64,000 bases of DNA, from positions 3,100,001 through 3,164,000 of the forward strand of contig NZ_BSVB01000001.1 in NCBI RefSeq assembly GCF_030161895.1, read 5' to 3'. Below are positions 1 to 9,902 of the stretch, piece after piece (the stretch's first letter is position 1; every line of letters starts with the position of its first letter). The notes beneath the pieces are model-generated. The model saw only the letters and a list, made by a program, of their open reading frames with translations. It made no database searches and had not been told where the DNA came from. Both the position numbers and the translations under genes were made by a program. The stretch comes from Pseudolysinimonas kribbensis. Its GTDB lineage: Bacteria > Actinomycetota > Actinomycetes > Actinomycetales > Microbacteriaceae.

Positions 1-536
1 TGATCCCCAACCAGGAGGGCCGGATCATCGACGTCGACTCCGGCGAGGAGATCGAGGCCTCGCCCGACGGTCCGAGCCGCAGCGGCGAGCTCTGGCTGCG
101 CGGGCCGAACGTCATGCTCGGCTACCTCGACGACCCGGAGTCGACGGCCCGCACCGTCGACGCCGACGGCTACCTGCATACCGGCGACATCGCCCTCATC
201 AACCCGGACGGCAGCTTCCAGATCGTCGACCGGCTGAAGGAGCTCATCAAGTACAAGGGCTACCAGGTGCCGCCGGCCGAGCTCGAGGCGCTGCTGCTGA
301 CGCATCCCGACATCGACGATGCCGCGGTGGTAGCCGCGGCGGACGAGGAGTCGGGGGAGATCCCGAAGGCGTTCGTCGTGCGGCGCGAGGGCGCGGAGCT
401 GGACGAGGACCGTGTGATGGCGTTCGTCGCCGAGCACGTCGCGCCGCACAAGAAGGTGCGGGCGGTCGCGTTCATCGACGCGGTGCCCAAGTCGTCGTCG
501 GGCAAGATCCTGCGGAAGGACCTGAAGGGGAGATAG
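1..536 (+). CDS. Acyl-CoA synthetase (4-coumarate-CoA ligase-like), C-terminal part; gene begins outside the window
   Basis: ANL-superfamily adenylating enzyme that would activate a carboxylic acid to the acyl-AMP and then the CoA thioester. Only the last ~177 residues are present; the frame is open from base 3. Visible family marks are GYLDDPEST, the hinge motif YLHTGDIA followed by VDRLKELIKYKGYQVPP (the A8 region), and the C-terminal PKSSSGKILRKDL with the catalytic lysine of motif A10. The K-Y-K-G-Y-Q-V-P-P form is typical of 4CL-like enzymes. Substrate cannot be told from this fragment. The next gene converges on it from the other strand. Confidence 0.9.
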   Translation, partial: IPNQEGRIIDVDSGEEIEASPDGPSRSGELWLRGPNVMLGYLDDPESTARTVDADGYLHTGDIALINPDGSFQIVDRLKELIKYKGYQVPPAELEALLLTHPDIDDAAVVAAADEESGEIPKAFVVRREGAELDEDRVMAFVAEHVAPHKKVRAVAFIDAVPKSSSGKILRKDLKGR

Positions 537-548
537 CGCGGGTCGGCG

Positions 549-1232
549 CTACTCGATCCGCTCGGCCTCGTCGAGGGGCTCGCCCGTGACGTCGTCGGCC
601 CGCGGGTCCTGCAGCTCGAGGCCGCCCACGGGCTGACCGCCCCAGCTCTCCACGTTCCAGCCGGCGTCGGGATCGCCCTCGAGCACGACCGCGGCCGTGT
701 TGTCGAGCGCGGTGAACGCGGCGTACTCCGGCGGCAGGTTCTGGGCGCGCGCGGCGCACCAGACGCGGATCGCGGCGGCATGGCTGAACGCGACGGCGGT
801 CCGCCGGCGGTGGGTGCTCGCGATCATGGCGATGCTCTCGTCGAACCTCGCGAAGAAGGCGTTGCCGTCGCCCGCCCCCGGCATCCGAGGCGCCAGATCG
901 CCGAGCCCCCACGCCCAGGCGGTCTCCATGTAGCGCTTCACCGACTCGCGATCGGTGTGCTGCTCGAGCTCGCCGGCCTCGATCTCGTGGATGCCGGGCA
1001 GCACCCTCGCGGGCGGCAGGTCGAGCGCTCGGGTGAGCGGCAGCGACGTCAGCCGGGTGCGGGTCAGGATCGAGGCGTAGACCCCGTCGACCGCCTCGTT
1101 CTGCAGGGCGGTGGGCACCGCCGCGGCCTGCTCGAGCCCGAGGGCGGTCAGCCCGGGCCCGGGCGCGGCCGTGTCGAGCGAGCCGATGACGTTCGACGGT
1201 GTCTGGCCGTGGCGGATGAGGAGCAGTCGCAT
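549..1232 (-). CDS. Histidine phosphatase family protein (phosphoglycerate mutase-like)
   Basis: About 227 residues of the branch-1 histidine phosphatase superfamily. The phosphohistidine motif LLIRHGQTPSN is at residues 4-14 and the second catalytic histidine is in AVAFSHAAAIRVW near residue 150. These enzymes dephosphorylate small phosphoesters or phosphoproteins; the substrate is not predictable. I prefer ATG at 1232 over the GTG directly upstream because a GAGGCT box lies 7 nt before it, the leaderless spacing seen all over this window. It is convergent with the acyl-CoA synthetase, with 12 nt between stops. A second, distinct member of the family lies at 56.2 kb. Confidence 0.88.
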   Translation of the reverse strand: MRLLLIRHGQTPSNVIGSLDTAAPGPGLTALGLEQAAAVPTALQNEAVDGVYASILTRTRLTSLPLTRALDLPPARVLPGIHEIEAGELEQHTDRESVKRYMETAWAWGLGDLAPRMPGAGDGNAFFARFDESIAMIASTHRRRTAVAFSHAAAIRVWCAARAQNLPPEYAAFTALDNTAAVVLEGDPDAGWNVESWGGQPVGGLELQDPRADDVTGEPLDEAERIE

Positions 1233-1277
1233 CACGCCCAGCCTCGCACCTGCCGGCGACGTGCGCGGAATCCGCGC

Positions 1278-1532
1278 CTACTCGAGCTCGGTCCCGTCGC
1301 CGACGCGTCCGTAGCGCACGAGCTCCTCGGGGCGGGCCGGCGAGCGCTCGACCTGCGGATGCGAGTGCATCGCCTCCATGTCGACGGTGACGTTCGTGTC
1401 GTCGGAGATCCGGGCGCCCGGGTCGACGAGGTGCTCCCGGCGGCCGTGGCCCGTGCTGCCGCCGTTCGGGATGCCCGCGGGGTAGTCGATCGCCTCGCGA
1501 TCGCGCGCGGAGGCGCGGTGTCGTCCAACCAT
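1278..1532 (-). CDS. Small hydrophilic hypothetical protein (84 aa)
   Basis: I do not recognise a named family. The protein is charged, without membrane segments or cysteines, and has a patch rich in His, Asp and Arg (DDTNVTVDMEAMHSHPQ). Reasons to call it real: GC-rich codon usage like the neighbours, a TACCCT -10 box ending 6 nt before the ATG, and a good fit in the 350-nt gap between two same-strand genes. A longer frame on this strand (1232-1567) is compositionally worse. Confidence 0.6.
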   Translation of the reverse strand: MVGRHRASARDREAIDYPAGIPNGGSTGHGRREHLVDPGARISDDTNVTVDMEAMHSHPQVERSPARPEELVRYGRVGDGTELE

Positions 1533-1538
1533 CCCGTC

Positions 1539-1544
1539 AGGGTA
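1539..1544 (-). promoter_or_regulatory. -10 box (TACCCT), leaderless type, for the 84-aa protein
   Basis: TACCCT on the minus strand ends 6 nt before the ATG at 1532, placing the transcript start at or next to the start codon. Confidence 0.5.
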
Positions 1545-1584
1545 CGGGCGCGGCCCGGACGACGCATTCCCGTTCAGCGGTCTC

Positions 1585-2484
1585 TCAGGACGCTCCGTGG
1601 GCGATCGAAGGGGCGATGCTGAAGGTGCCGTCGGGCGAGTCGATGCTGACCCAGACCTGGGTCGGGTGACCGTCGTTCGTCACCGCGTCGCAGGTGAAGA
1701 GCGTGCCGGGGGCGAGCGACCCCAGCACCGGCGGGCAGCTCACCGAGCTCAGCCGGCCGGAGTCGACCAGTTGCGTCTGGGCGGCGTGCTGCACGCGCAC
1801 CGGCACGGTGACGACCGTCGACGCGCCCGAGACCCAGAACAGCAGCGGGGCGGCGACCGCGGCCACGGCGGTGACGGCGAAGAGCACCAGCGGCCCGGTG
1901 CCGGGCACCCGGAGCCGGCGGGCGATGAGGTAGCCGAGCGGCGTGAGCAGCGCCCACAGCGCGCTCGGCGGGGTGAAGCGGCGGGCCGCGAGCTGGCGGC
2001 TGTCGGAGACCGCCCAGAGCAGTCCCAGGAGGTAAGGCAGCGCCGCCGCGAGCGCGACCCACGGGCTCGGGGCCACATACGCGAACACGTACAGGCCGGC
2101 GATCACGATCACGAACGTGATGACCGGCAGGAGTGCGATCAGCCAGGCCACCCCGGTCGCGCTGCGGCCGGCATCCGGCGCCTGCCGTCCGCCCTCGGCG
2201 GCGATCGCCTCGCGGCGGGTGAGCGGGGGCGGGGTCTGGGCCGTCGGCGCGACCTCGGCCGCCGACACGGGTTCCGCCGCCGACACGGGTTCGGCCGCCG
2301 ACACCGGCTCGGCCACGACGGCGGGCGCGACCGCCGCGGTCGACCCCGACGCTGACGGATCGAGCCCCGGCTTCGGATTCGTGTGCTCGGTCCAGGCGAC
2401 GCCGTTCCACCAGCGCACCAGCGCGGCGTCCGCGGGATCCTCGTACCACCCGGCGGGCGTCACGCGGATCGCCTGATCGGTCAT
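1585..2484 (-). CDS. DUF2510 membrane protein with DUF4333-like C-terminus
   Basis: 299 residues. The N-terminal DUF2510 module spans residues ~8-36 (PAGWYEDP...RWWNGVAWTEH). A Pro/Ala-rich linker with a three-copy AEPVSA repeat follows (~55-80). Then come four hydrophobic segments (~105-235). The extracytoplasmic tail has paired cysteines (SVSCPP...TLFTCDA), as in DUF4333 domains. DUF2510 is a small actinobacterial domain usually found at the N-terminus of membrane proteins; its role is not established. A ribosome site (AAGGGA) lies ~10 nt before the ATG. The neighbour at 2564-3769 has the same architecture, so the two are probably an old tandem duplication. Function unknown. Confidence 0.85.
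   Translation of the reverse strand: MTDQAIRVTPAGWYEDPADAALVRWWNGVAWTEHTNPKPGLDPSASGSTAAVAPAVVAEPVSAAEPVSAAEPVSAAEVAPTAQTPPPLTRREAIAAEGGRQAPDAGRSATGVAWLIALLPVITFVIVIAGLYVFAYVAPSPWVALAAALPYLLGLLWAVSDSRQLAARRFTPPSALWALLTPLGYLIARRLRVPGTGPLVLFAVTAVAAVAAPLLFWVSGASTVVTVPVRVQHAAQTQLVDSGRLSSVSCPPVLGSLAPGTLFTCDAVTNDGHPTQVWVSIDSPDGTFSIAPSIAHGAS
2258..2311 (-). repeat. Three-copy 18-bp tandem repeat inside the DUF2510 gene
   Basis: Units at 2258-2275, 2276-2293 and 2294-2311 differ at only a few third-codon positions and encode AEPVSA three times in the flexible linker. In-frame length keeps the gene open when copies are gained or lost, so the copy number may vary between strains. Confidence 0.85.
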
Positions 2485-2563
2485 CCGCCGTCCCTTCCCC
2501 TCGGTGCGCTGTGAGTCTACGGATCCGCGCGCGTGGCGCCGCCGTCCCCGTTCGGGGTGTCGG

Positions 2564-3769
2564 TCAGCTGGTGAAGACGCCCCAGTCGTCGACCCGCCAG
2601 TCGATCCAGCCGTTCTGACGCTGCAGGCTCACCGTCACCTGGAAGCGCTGCCCCGAGCCCCCGGACTTCTGCGCGTCGCACACCATCGTCTGCTGCACGA
2701 GCAGCGGCGGCACCGTCGGGCAGTCCACCCGCACGTCGGCCCCGATGACCGACGCGTCGCCCTCGACCGCCAGCTCGGCCTGCTGCGAGAACGTCGTGGG
2801 CGCGAGCTGCATCACGAGCCCGGGCACCGCGAGCACGCCGCCGATCAGGAATCCGCCGAGCACGAGGAACGTCAGCAGCGGGCCGAAGCCGGTGCCGGTC
2901 TCGCGCACCGTGCGCATCAGGCGGGCGACGAGGTAGACGAGCACCCCGGGCAGCGCCCACGCCCAGCTCGCCGGCGCCTGCAGACCCTGGCGGCGCAGGA
3001 GCGCGTAGTCGAGGATCGCGAGCACCAGCCCGGCGACCCAGGTCACCCCGAACATCGCGGCGAGGGCGACGATCGACTGGTCGGTGCTGCCCCCGGCGAG
3101 CAGCAGCACGAGGCCGACCATGAGCATGTACAGCGGCAGCAGCGTCATGATCCACACGGCCGCGGTGCCGAGCCGGACGTCGGACTCGGCCCGGTGGGCG
3201 CTGCGCGCTCGCAGCGGGGCGGCATCCGGTTCCGGAGCGCTCTCCGGCACGAACGCCGCCGCCGACGCGCCCGCATGCGCGAACGCGGAACGCGGCGACG
3301 CCGGCTCGCCGAGCAGATCGTCGAATCGGCTGCCGAGGTCGTAGGAGACCCCGGAGGGCGCCTCCTGGGCGAGGCCCGTGGCGGCGAGCCGCGCGGCGGG
3401 CGAGGGCTCGCTGACCGACATCTGACCGCGCTCGGCCGCCTCCAGCTCGAGCGACGGGTCGCCGAACGCGAGCCCGTCGCGCGGCAGGCGGTCGTCGGGC
3501 TCGTCGGCGAGCCGCTCGCGCTCGCGGCGCGCGCGCCGGCTGAGTTGGACGGTCCGCTCGTCGGCCGCCTCGTCGGGCTCGTCCGCCGGATCGGCGTAGG
3601 GCAGCGACGTCGCGGTGGCCGTCGGGGCCGCGGTCTCGGGCACGACCATCGGCTGCCGGGCGTCGGAGACGTGCTCGGTCCAGGCGTGGTTGTCCCACCA
3701 GCGCAGCTGGGGCAGCCCGAGAGGATCGGGATACCAGCCCGCGGGCACGCGGACGTCGTCGTCGGCCAC
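2564..3769 (-). CDS. DUF2510 membrane protein, larger paralogue
   Basis: About 401 residues. DUF2510 lies at the N-terminus (PAGWYPDPLGLPQLRWW...WTEH), followed by ~150 residues of acidic, Pro/Ala-rich, probably disordered linker. Four hydrophobic segments come next, then an extracytoplasmic tail with two cysteines (VDCPTVPP...MVCDAQ) like the neighbour's DUF4333-like tail. An in-frame GTG at 3793 would add eight residues. I choose the GTG at 3767-3769 because GAGGAGG lies 6 nt before it, a near-perfect ribosome site, while the upstream GTG has none. Same strand as the smaller paralogue, 79 nt apart. Function unknown. Confidence 0.83.
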   Translation of the reverse strand: MADDDVRVPAGWYPDPLGLPQLRWWDNHAWTEHVSDARQPMVVPETAAPTATATSLPYADPADEPDEAADERTVQLSRRARRERERLADEPDDRLPRDGLAFGDPSLELEAAERGQMSVSEPSPAARLAATGLAQEAPSGVSYDLGSRFDDLLGEPASPRSAFAHAGASAAAFVPESAPEPDAAPLRARSAHRAESDVRLGTAAVWIMTLLPLYMLMVGLVLLLAGGSTDQSIVALAAMFGVTWVAGLVLAILDYALLRRQGLQAPASWAWALPGVLVYLVARLMRTVRETGTGFGPLLTFLVLGGFLIGGVLAVPGLVMQLAPTTFSQQAELAVEGDASVIGADVRVDCPTVPPLLVQQTMVCDAQKSGGSGQRFQVTVSLQRQNGWIDWRVDDWGVFTS

Positions 3770-3908
3770 GAACGCCTCCTCGTTGCTCGACACGCGACAC
3801 GCCGAGACTCGGCGTCCTCACGGATTCTACGGGGACGGCGCGACGTAAGATACCCGTTCTGTCCGCCCCCTTTCACGGGCTGAGGCGCGAGCACGAGAGA
3901 CTTCTCGG

Positions 3909-6416
3909 ATGCTGATCGACGTGCTGCCGGACCCGTGGGATCCGGATGCCTTCGTCGGCGCGTTCGACGACTGGGCCCGCGAGCAGGGCCTGCCGCTGTA
4001 CCCCGCGCAGGAGGAGGCGGTGCTCGAGCTCGTGCTCGACCGGCATCTGGTGCTCTCGACGCCCACCGGCACCGGCAAGTCGCTCGTGGCGGTCGCGGCG
4101 CACGCGGCGGCGCTCGCCCAGGGTCGGCGATCCTGGTACACGGCGCCGATCAAGGCGCTCGTCAGCGAGAAGTTCTTCCAGCTCGTCGACATCTTCGGCC
4201 CGGCCAACGTCGGCATGATCACGGGCGACTCGTCGGTCAACCCCGAGGCGCCCATCCTGTGCTGCACGGCCGAGATCCTCGCCAACCGTGCCCTGCGGCA
4301 CGGCGAGGAGGGGCACGTCGACGAGGTCGTCGTCATGGACGAGTTCCACTTCTACGCCGACCCGGATCGCGGCTGGGCCTGGCAGGTGCCGCTGCTGCAG
4401 CTGAACCGCGCGCGGTTCGTGCTCATGTCGGCCACCCTCGGCGACGTCACGGCGATTGCGGACGACCTCGAGCGCCGCACCGGCCTCGAGGTGGCGCAGG
4501 TGACCGGGGTCGAGCGGCCGGTGCCGCTGCGCTACCGCTACGTGATCACGCCCATCCACGAGACCATCGACGAGCTGCTGCGCGACGGGCTCGCGCCGGT
4601 GTACGTCGTGCACTTCTCGCAGGCCGCCGCCGTCGAGCGGGCGCAGGCGCTGCTCTCCGCGAAGGTCGCCACGCGCGAGCAGCGCGACCGGATCGCCGAC
4701 GAGATCGCCGGATTCCGGTTCGCCCCCGGCTTCGGCAACGTGCTGTCGCGGCTCATCCGGGCCGGCATCGGCGTGCACCACGCCGGCATGCTCCCCAAGT
4801 ACCGCCGGCTCGTCGAGCAGCTCGCGCAGCGCGGCCTGCTGCGTGTGATCTGCGGCACCGACACGCTCGGCGTCGGCATCAACGTGCCGATCCGCACCGT
4901 GCTGCTGACCGGGCTCACCAAGTTCGACGGCACCCGGATGCGGCAGCTCACCGCCCGCGAGTTCCATCAGGTGGCGGGGCGGGCGGGTCGCGCCGGCTTC
5001 GACACCGAGGGCGAGGTCGTGGCCGAGGCGCCGGAGCACGAGATCGAGAACGCCATCGCGGCCGCGAAGGCGGAGGCCCGCAACAAGAAGCAGGGGCCGA
5101 AGAAGCGCGCCCCCGAGGGTTTCGTCTCGTGGGGGCCGGCGTCGTTCGAGCGGCTCATCGCGGCCGTGCCGGAGACGCTCGCCCCGTCGATGCGCATGAC
5201 GGCGGCGATGATGATCAACGTCATCGGCCGTCGGCACGGCGACCCGTTCACCGACGTGCGCGCCCTCGTGTTCGACAACCACGAACCGGTGCCGCGCCGG
5301 CGCGAGCTCGCCCGCCGCGCGATCCAGCTGTATCGCACGCTGCGCACCGCCGGTGTCGTGCAGCAGCAGGGCGGCGGATTCGACGGCACGGCCGTCATCT
5401 CGCTCGCGGTCGACCTGCCCGAGGACTTCGCCCTCAATCAGCCGCTCTCGCCGTTCGCGCTCGCCGCGTTCGAGCTGCTCGACCCGGCGTCGTCCGAGTA
5501 CCCGCTCGACATGATCTCCGTGCTCGAGGCGACCCTCGACGATCCGCGGCCGGTGCTCGCCCAGCAGCAGTTCCGGGCGCGCGGCGAGGCCGTGGCCGCG
5601 ATGAAGGCCGAGGGCATCGAGTACGACCAGCGCATGGAGCTGCTCGAGGACGTGACCTGGCCGAAGCCGCTCGCCGACCTCCTGGAGCAGACGTTCGAGA
5701 CGTTCGCCGCGAGTCAGCCCTGGGTACACGACTTCGAGCTCTCGCCCAAGTCGGTCGTGCGCGACCTGTGGGAGAAGGCGTTCACCTTCCCCGAGTTCGT
5801 CGCCTACTACCAGCTCGGGCGCAGCGAGGGGCTCGTGCTGCGCTACCTCTCCGACGCGTACCGCGCGGCGCGGCAGACGATCCCGGAGGATGCCCGCACC
5901 CCCGAGCTGCAGGACCTGATCGACTGGCTCGGCGAGCTCGTGCGGCAGACCGACTCGTCGCTGCTGGAGGAGTGGGAGGCGCTGAGCAACCCGCTGGGCG
6001 AGCCTGCCGCCCCGTCGCGCGGCGCCTCCGACGTGGCTGGTCTCGACGGGTTCAACCCCAGGGCGTTCGCCATCTTGGTGCGCAACGAGCTGTGGCGCCG
6101 GGTGCGCCTCGCGGCGCTGCAGCGCGACGACGAGCTCGTCGCGCTCGACCCTGACGCCGGATGGCCCGAGGCGCTCGACGGCTACTACGCCGAGCACGAC
6201 GACCTGCGCACCGACGCCGACGCGCGGAGCGCGCGGATGGTGCAGGTCGACGAGCACCCCGAGGGCGAGCCCGGAACCTGGCGGGTGCGGCAGGTGCTCG
6301 CCGACCCGGCGGGCGATCACGACTGGGGGATCACGGCATCCGTCGACCTGGAGGCCTCCGCCGATCAGGGCGTGCCGGTCCTCCGGGTGCTCGAGGTCGG
6401 CCGGCTCGGCGGCTGA
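3909..6416 (+). CDS. DEAD/DEAH-box RNA helicase with DUF3516 (Ski2/Mtr4-like)
   Basis: 835 residues, intact. Superfamily-2 helicase motifs are clear: Walker A TPTGTGKS at 51-58, TAPIKALVSEKFF (Ia), motif II DEFH at 144-147, motif III MSATLGD near 174, and the motif V-VI region GTDTLGVGINVPIRT ... HQVAGRAGRAGFD near 320-360. The C-terminal half (~380-835) is the actinobacterial DUF3516 extension. These proteins resemble Ski2-type RNA helicases and probably unwind structured RNA in processing or decay; the exact substrate is unknown. PNPase is encoded 43 kb away, but nothing here links the two genes directly. A TAAGATACCC stretch about 60 nt upstream may hold the promoter. Confidence 0.92.
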   Translation: MLIDVLPDPWDPDAFVGAFDDWAREQGLPLYPAQEEAVLELVLDRHLVLSTPTGTGKSLVAVAAHAAALAQGRRSWYTAPIKALVSEKFFQLVDIFGPANVGMITGDSSVNPEAPILCCTAEILANRALRHGEEGHVDEVVVMDEFHFYADPDRGWAWQVPLLQLNRARFVLMSATLGDVTAIADDLERRTGLEVAQVTGVERPVPLRYRYVITPIHETIDELLRDGLAPVYVVHFSQAAAVERAQALLSAKVATREQRDRIADEIAGFRFAPGFGNVLSRLIRAGIGVHHAGMLPKYRRLVEQLAQRGLLRVICGTDTLGVGINVPIRTVLLTGLTKFDGTRMRQLTAREFHQVAGRAGRAGFDTEGEVVAEAPEHEIENAIAAAKAEARNKKQGPKKRAPEGFVSWGPASFERLIAAVPETLAPSMRMTAAMMINVIGRRHGDPFTDVRALVFDNHEPVPRRRELARRAIQLYRTLRTAGVVQQQGGGFDGTAVISLAVDLPEDFALNQPLSPFALAAFELLDPASSEYPLDMISVLEATLDDPRPVLAQQQFRARGEAVAAMKAEGIEYDQRMELLEDVTWPKPLADLLEQTFETFAASQPWVHDFELSPKSVVRDLWEKAFTFPEFVAYYQLGRSEGLVLRYLSDAYRAARQTIPEDARTPELQDLIDWLGELVRQTDSSLLEEWEALSNPLGEPAAPSRGASDVAGLDGFNPRAFAILVRNELWRRVRLAALQRDDELVALDPDAGWPEALDGYYAEHDDLRTDADARSARMVQVDEHPEGEPGTWRVRQVLADPAGDHDWGITASVDLEASADQGVPVLRVLEVGRLGG

Positions 6417-6552
6417 GCCGGCAGGTGCCGCGCCAGGTCGGCGCGACGATGCCGCGGTGCGTCGAGGGGAGCCGGCACGGCCACGGCGTACGGATCGTGC
6501 TCGCAGCCGACGCCTGCGCAGTGCGCGCCGCCGGGGGTCCCGGTGACGATCG

Positions 6553-6855
6553 TCACAGCTCCTCCTCGACCACCCGGGGCAGCAGCCGGACGCGCGGGAG
6601 CGGCTCGTCCGGCTCGGGATGGCGCAGCATCCCGATCAGCCAGCCGGCCGCGAACAGGGTCGAGATCAGCAGAGAGAGCACGCCGAGGGCCGCGTAGCCG
6701 ACCGCGGTCGACGGCACCTGATGCTCGCTGCAGATCCGTCGCACGCCGAGGCATCCATTGGCGCTGTCGATCGTGATGTCCACGGCGGTGAAGCAGATCG
6801 CCGCCAACACGATCGCACCCAGCGCGATGATTCCCAGCACCCGATATGAGTGCAT
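6553..6855 (-). CDS. Small two-helix membrane protein, unknown function
   Basis: 100 residues with hydrophobic segments at ~7-28 and ~52-74. Two cysteines in the loop (GCLGVRRIC) would face outside if the N-terminus is inside, so a disulphide is possible. The C-terminal tail is charged and acidic (EPDEPLPRVR...VVEEEL). I recognise no family. It is convergent with the helicase and divergent from the Pit transporter. The 136 nt between the helicase and this gene hold nothing I can identify. Confidence 0.65.
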   Translation of the reverse strand: MHSYRVLGIIALGAIVLAAICFTAVDITIDSANGCLGVRRICSEHQVPSTAVGYAALGVLSLLISTLFAAGWLIGMLRHPEPDEPLPRVRLLPRVVEEEL

Positions 6856-6982
6856 GTCATACCCCCGCGCTCACGCTACGGGCCGGTGGTGACGAGGCGA
6901 CATTCCCCCGTGCTGGGGGCGCTCGTCCACGGGCCGGGCCGCGGAACGACGGGAGGCATTCCGACGAGGGCCGCGGGGCGCT

Positions 6983-6988
6983 TAGACT
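6983..6988 (+). promoter_or_regulatory. -10 box (TAGACT) for the Pit transporter
   Basis: TAGACT ends 8 nt before the GTG start at 6997, fitting leaderless transcription. Confidence 0.5.
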
Positions 6989-6996
6989 CGCGCGCA

Positions 6997-8142
<1,146 letters not shown>

Positions 8143-8146
<4 letters not shown>

Positions 8147-8355
8147 GCATCAACTGGCTCGCCTTCGTCACCGTCGTGGTCGCGGCGCTCGTGACAGCCG
8201 CGGCGCTCATGACGCTGTTCTCCGTGGGCCTGCGCCTGAACGACGGCAAGGAGCGCTGGCGCCGGCCGTTGGCGGTGCTCATGTTCGTGCTCTGCGGTGT
8301 GCTCGTGCTCGGGGGCATCTGGCTCGTCGTGCCCGTCCTGCATCCCGGACTCTGA
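8143..8355 (+). CDS. Small membrane protein translationally coupled to pit
   Basis: 70 residues with two hydrophobic helices (~5-27 and ~42-64) separated by a charged loop (LRLNDGKERWRR). The GTG start overlaps the pit stop codon, so the two proteins are probably made together. I have no named family, but pairing of a two-helix protein with a Pit gene suggests an accessory or assembly role; that is inference only. Confidence 0.75.
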
Positions 8356-8424
8356 TCCACCGCATCCGCAACGTTCATCCGCTCTGCGGCGCCGCGGCAC
8401 GGCGCGACGTGGTGAAGTAGGGGC

Positions 8425-9900
8425 ATGGTGACCACCACCGGACCCGACGAAGCGTCCGACCTGCTGAACGGCGACGGCCCCACAAGGACCGAGACCGACT
8501 CCCTCGGCTCCATGGAGATCCCCGCCGGGGTCTACTGGGGCATCCACACCGCGCGCGCGCTCGTGAACTTCCCGATCACGCGACGCTCCATCAGCAACTA
8601 TCCCGACCTCGTGCGGGGGTTGGCCCTGGTCAAGCAGGCGGCCGTGCGCGCGAACCGCGACCTGGGCGTGCTCGAGGCGGCGAAGGCCGACGTGATCGAC
8701 GCCGTGTGCGAGCGGATCGTCGCGGGGGAGCTGCACGACCAGTTCGTCGTCGGCGCCATCCAGGGCGGCGCGGGCACCAGCACCAACATGAACACGAACG
8801 AGGTCATCGCCAACGCGGGGCTCGAGGCGATGGGGCTGCCGTTCGGCACGTACTCGGCGCTGCATCCGATCGACGACGTCAACCGCAGCCAGTCGACCAA
8901 CGACGTGTACCCGACGGCCATCAAGCTCGCGATGGTGCTCGGACTGCAGCGGCTGCTCGAGGAGCACGCGCTGCTGACGACGAGCTTCGCGCGCAAGGGC
9001 GCCGAGTTCGCCGCCGTGCTCAAGGTCGGCCGAACCCAGCTGCAGGACGCCGTGCCGATGACGCTCGGCCAGGAGTTCAGCGGGTTCTCGCACACGCTGC
9101 AGGAGGACTTCGACCGGCTGTCGGAGGTGATCCCGTGGCTCAACGAGATCAACCTCGGTGCCACCGCGATCGGCACCGGCATCACCGCCGACCCGCGCTA
9201 CGCCGAGGCCGTGCGGCGTCACCTCGAGGACCTCAGCGGCATCCCGCAGGAGACCGCGCCCGACCTGATCGAGGCCACGAGCGACGCGGGCATCTTCATG
9301 ACCCTGAGCGGCACGCTCAAGCGCGCCGCCGTCAAGCTCAGCAAGATCTGCAACGACCTGCGACTGCTCTCCTCCGGCCCGCAGGCCGGTCTCGGCGAGA
9401 TCTCGCTGCCGGCGCGGCAGGCGGGGTCGAGCATCATGCCGGGCAAGGTGAATCCGGTGATCCCGGAGGTCGTGAACCAGGTCGCCTTCAGCGTCATCGG
9501 GGCGGATGCGACCGTCACCGCCGCCGCGGAGGCCGGCCAGCTGCAGTTGAACGCGTTCGAGCCGGTCATCGCGCACAGCATCCTGCAGTCGCTGTCGTGG
9601 ATGACGAACGCGTGCCGCACACTGCGCGTCAACTGCATCGACGGCATCACCGCCAACACGGCGCGGCTAGCGCGCGAGGTCGAGACGAGCGTGGGCGTCG
9701 TCACGGCCCTCACGCCCTACATCGGCTACGCCGCCGCCGCGTCGCTCGCGCACACCGCCCTGACGACGAACGCCTCGATCGCCGACCTCGTCGTCGACTC
9801 CGGTCTCATGTCGCAGGAGCAGGTGCGCAAGGTGCTCTCGCCCGAGCGGCTGAGCGGGCTCGAGGCGATGACCGGGGTCATCCATCTGCCCACGCCCTGA
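8425..9900 (+). CDS. aspA: Aspartate ammonia-lyase (aspartase)
   Basis: 491 residues, intact. Aspartase/fumarase superfamily, catalysing L-aspartate to fumarate plus ammonia. Conserved regions present: GAGTSTNMNTNEVIAN near residue 115, VNRSQSTNDVYPTA near 152, and the signature loop GSSIMPGKVNPV near 335, which contains the catalytic serine. The N-terminus (ETDSLGSMEIPAGVYWGIHTARA) and the overall match favour aspartase over class II fumarase, but biochemical proof would be needed. A TGAAGT box 6 nt before the ATG is a weak leaderless -10 candidate. The next gene follows after 2 nt and may be cotranscribed. Confidence 0.88.
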   Translation: MVTTTGPDEASDLLNGDGPTRTETDSLGSMEIPAGVYWGIHTARALVNFPITRRSISNYPDLVRGLALVKQAAVRANRDLGVLEAAKADVIDAVCERIVAGELHDQFVVGAIQGGAGTSTNMNTNEVIANAGLEAMGLPFGTYSALHPIDDVNRSQSTNDVYPTAIKLAMVLGLQRLLEEHALLTTSFARKGAEFAAVLKVGRTQLQDAVPMTLGQEFSGFSHTLQEDFDRLSEVIPWLNEINLGATAIGTGITADPRYAEAVRRHLEDLSGIPQETAPDLIEATSDAGIFMTLSGTLKRAAVKLSKICNDLRLLSSGPQAGLGEISLPARQAGSSIMPGKVNPVIPEVVNQVAFSVIGADATVTAAAEAGQLQLNAFEPVIAHSILQSLSWMTNACRTLRVNCIDGITANTARLAREVETSVGVVTALTPYIGYAAAASLAHTALTTNASIADLVVDSGLMSQEQVRKVLSPERLSGLEAMTGVIHLPTP

Positions 9901-9902
9901 CC

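Noticed and set aside
3872..3900. TPP-riboswitch-like GGGCTGAGG before the helicase gene
   Set aside because: The other conserved THI-box parts are absent and the downstream gene is not a thiamine gene.
3873..6320. 815-aa open frame on the minus strand
   Set aside because: Lies antisense over the intact helicase gene; low-complexity Arg/Leu/Val-rich composition typical of a high-GC shadow frame.
8706..9902. Plus-strand frame in front of the secreted protein gene
   Set aside because: It is a shadow of aspA; the real gene in that frame begins at ATG 9903.
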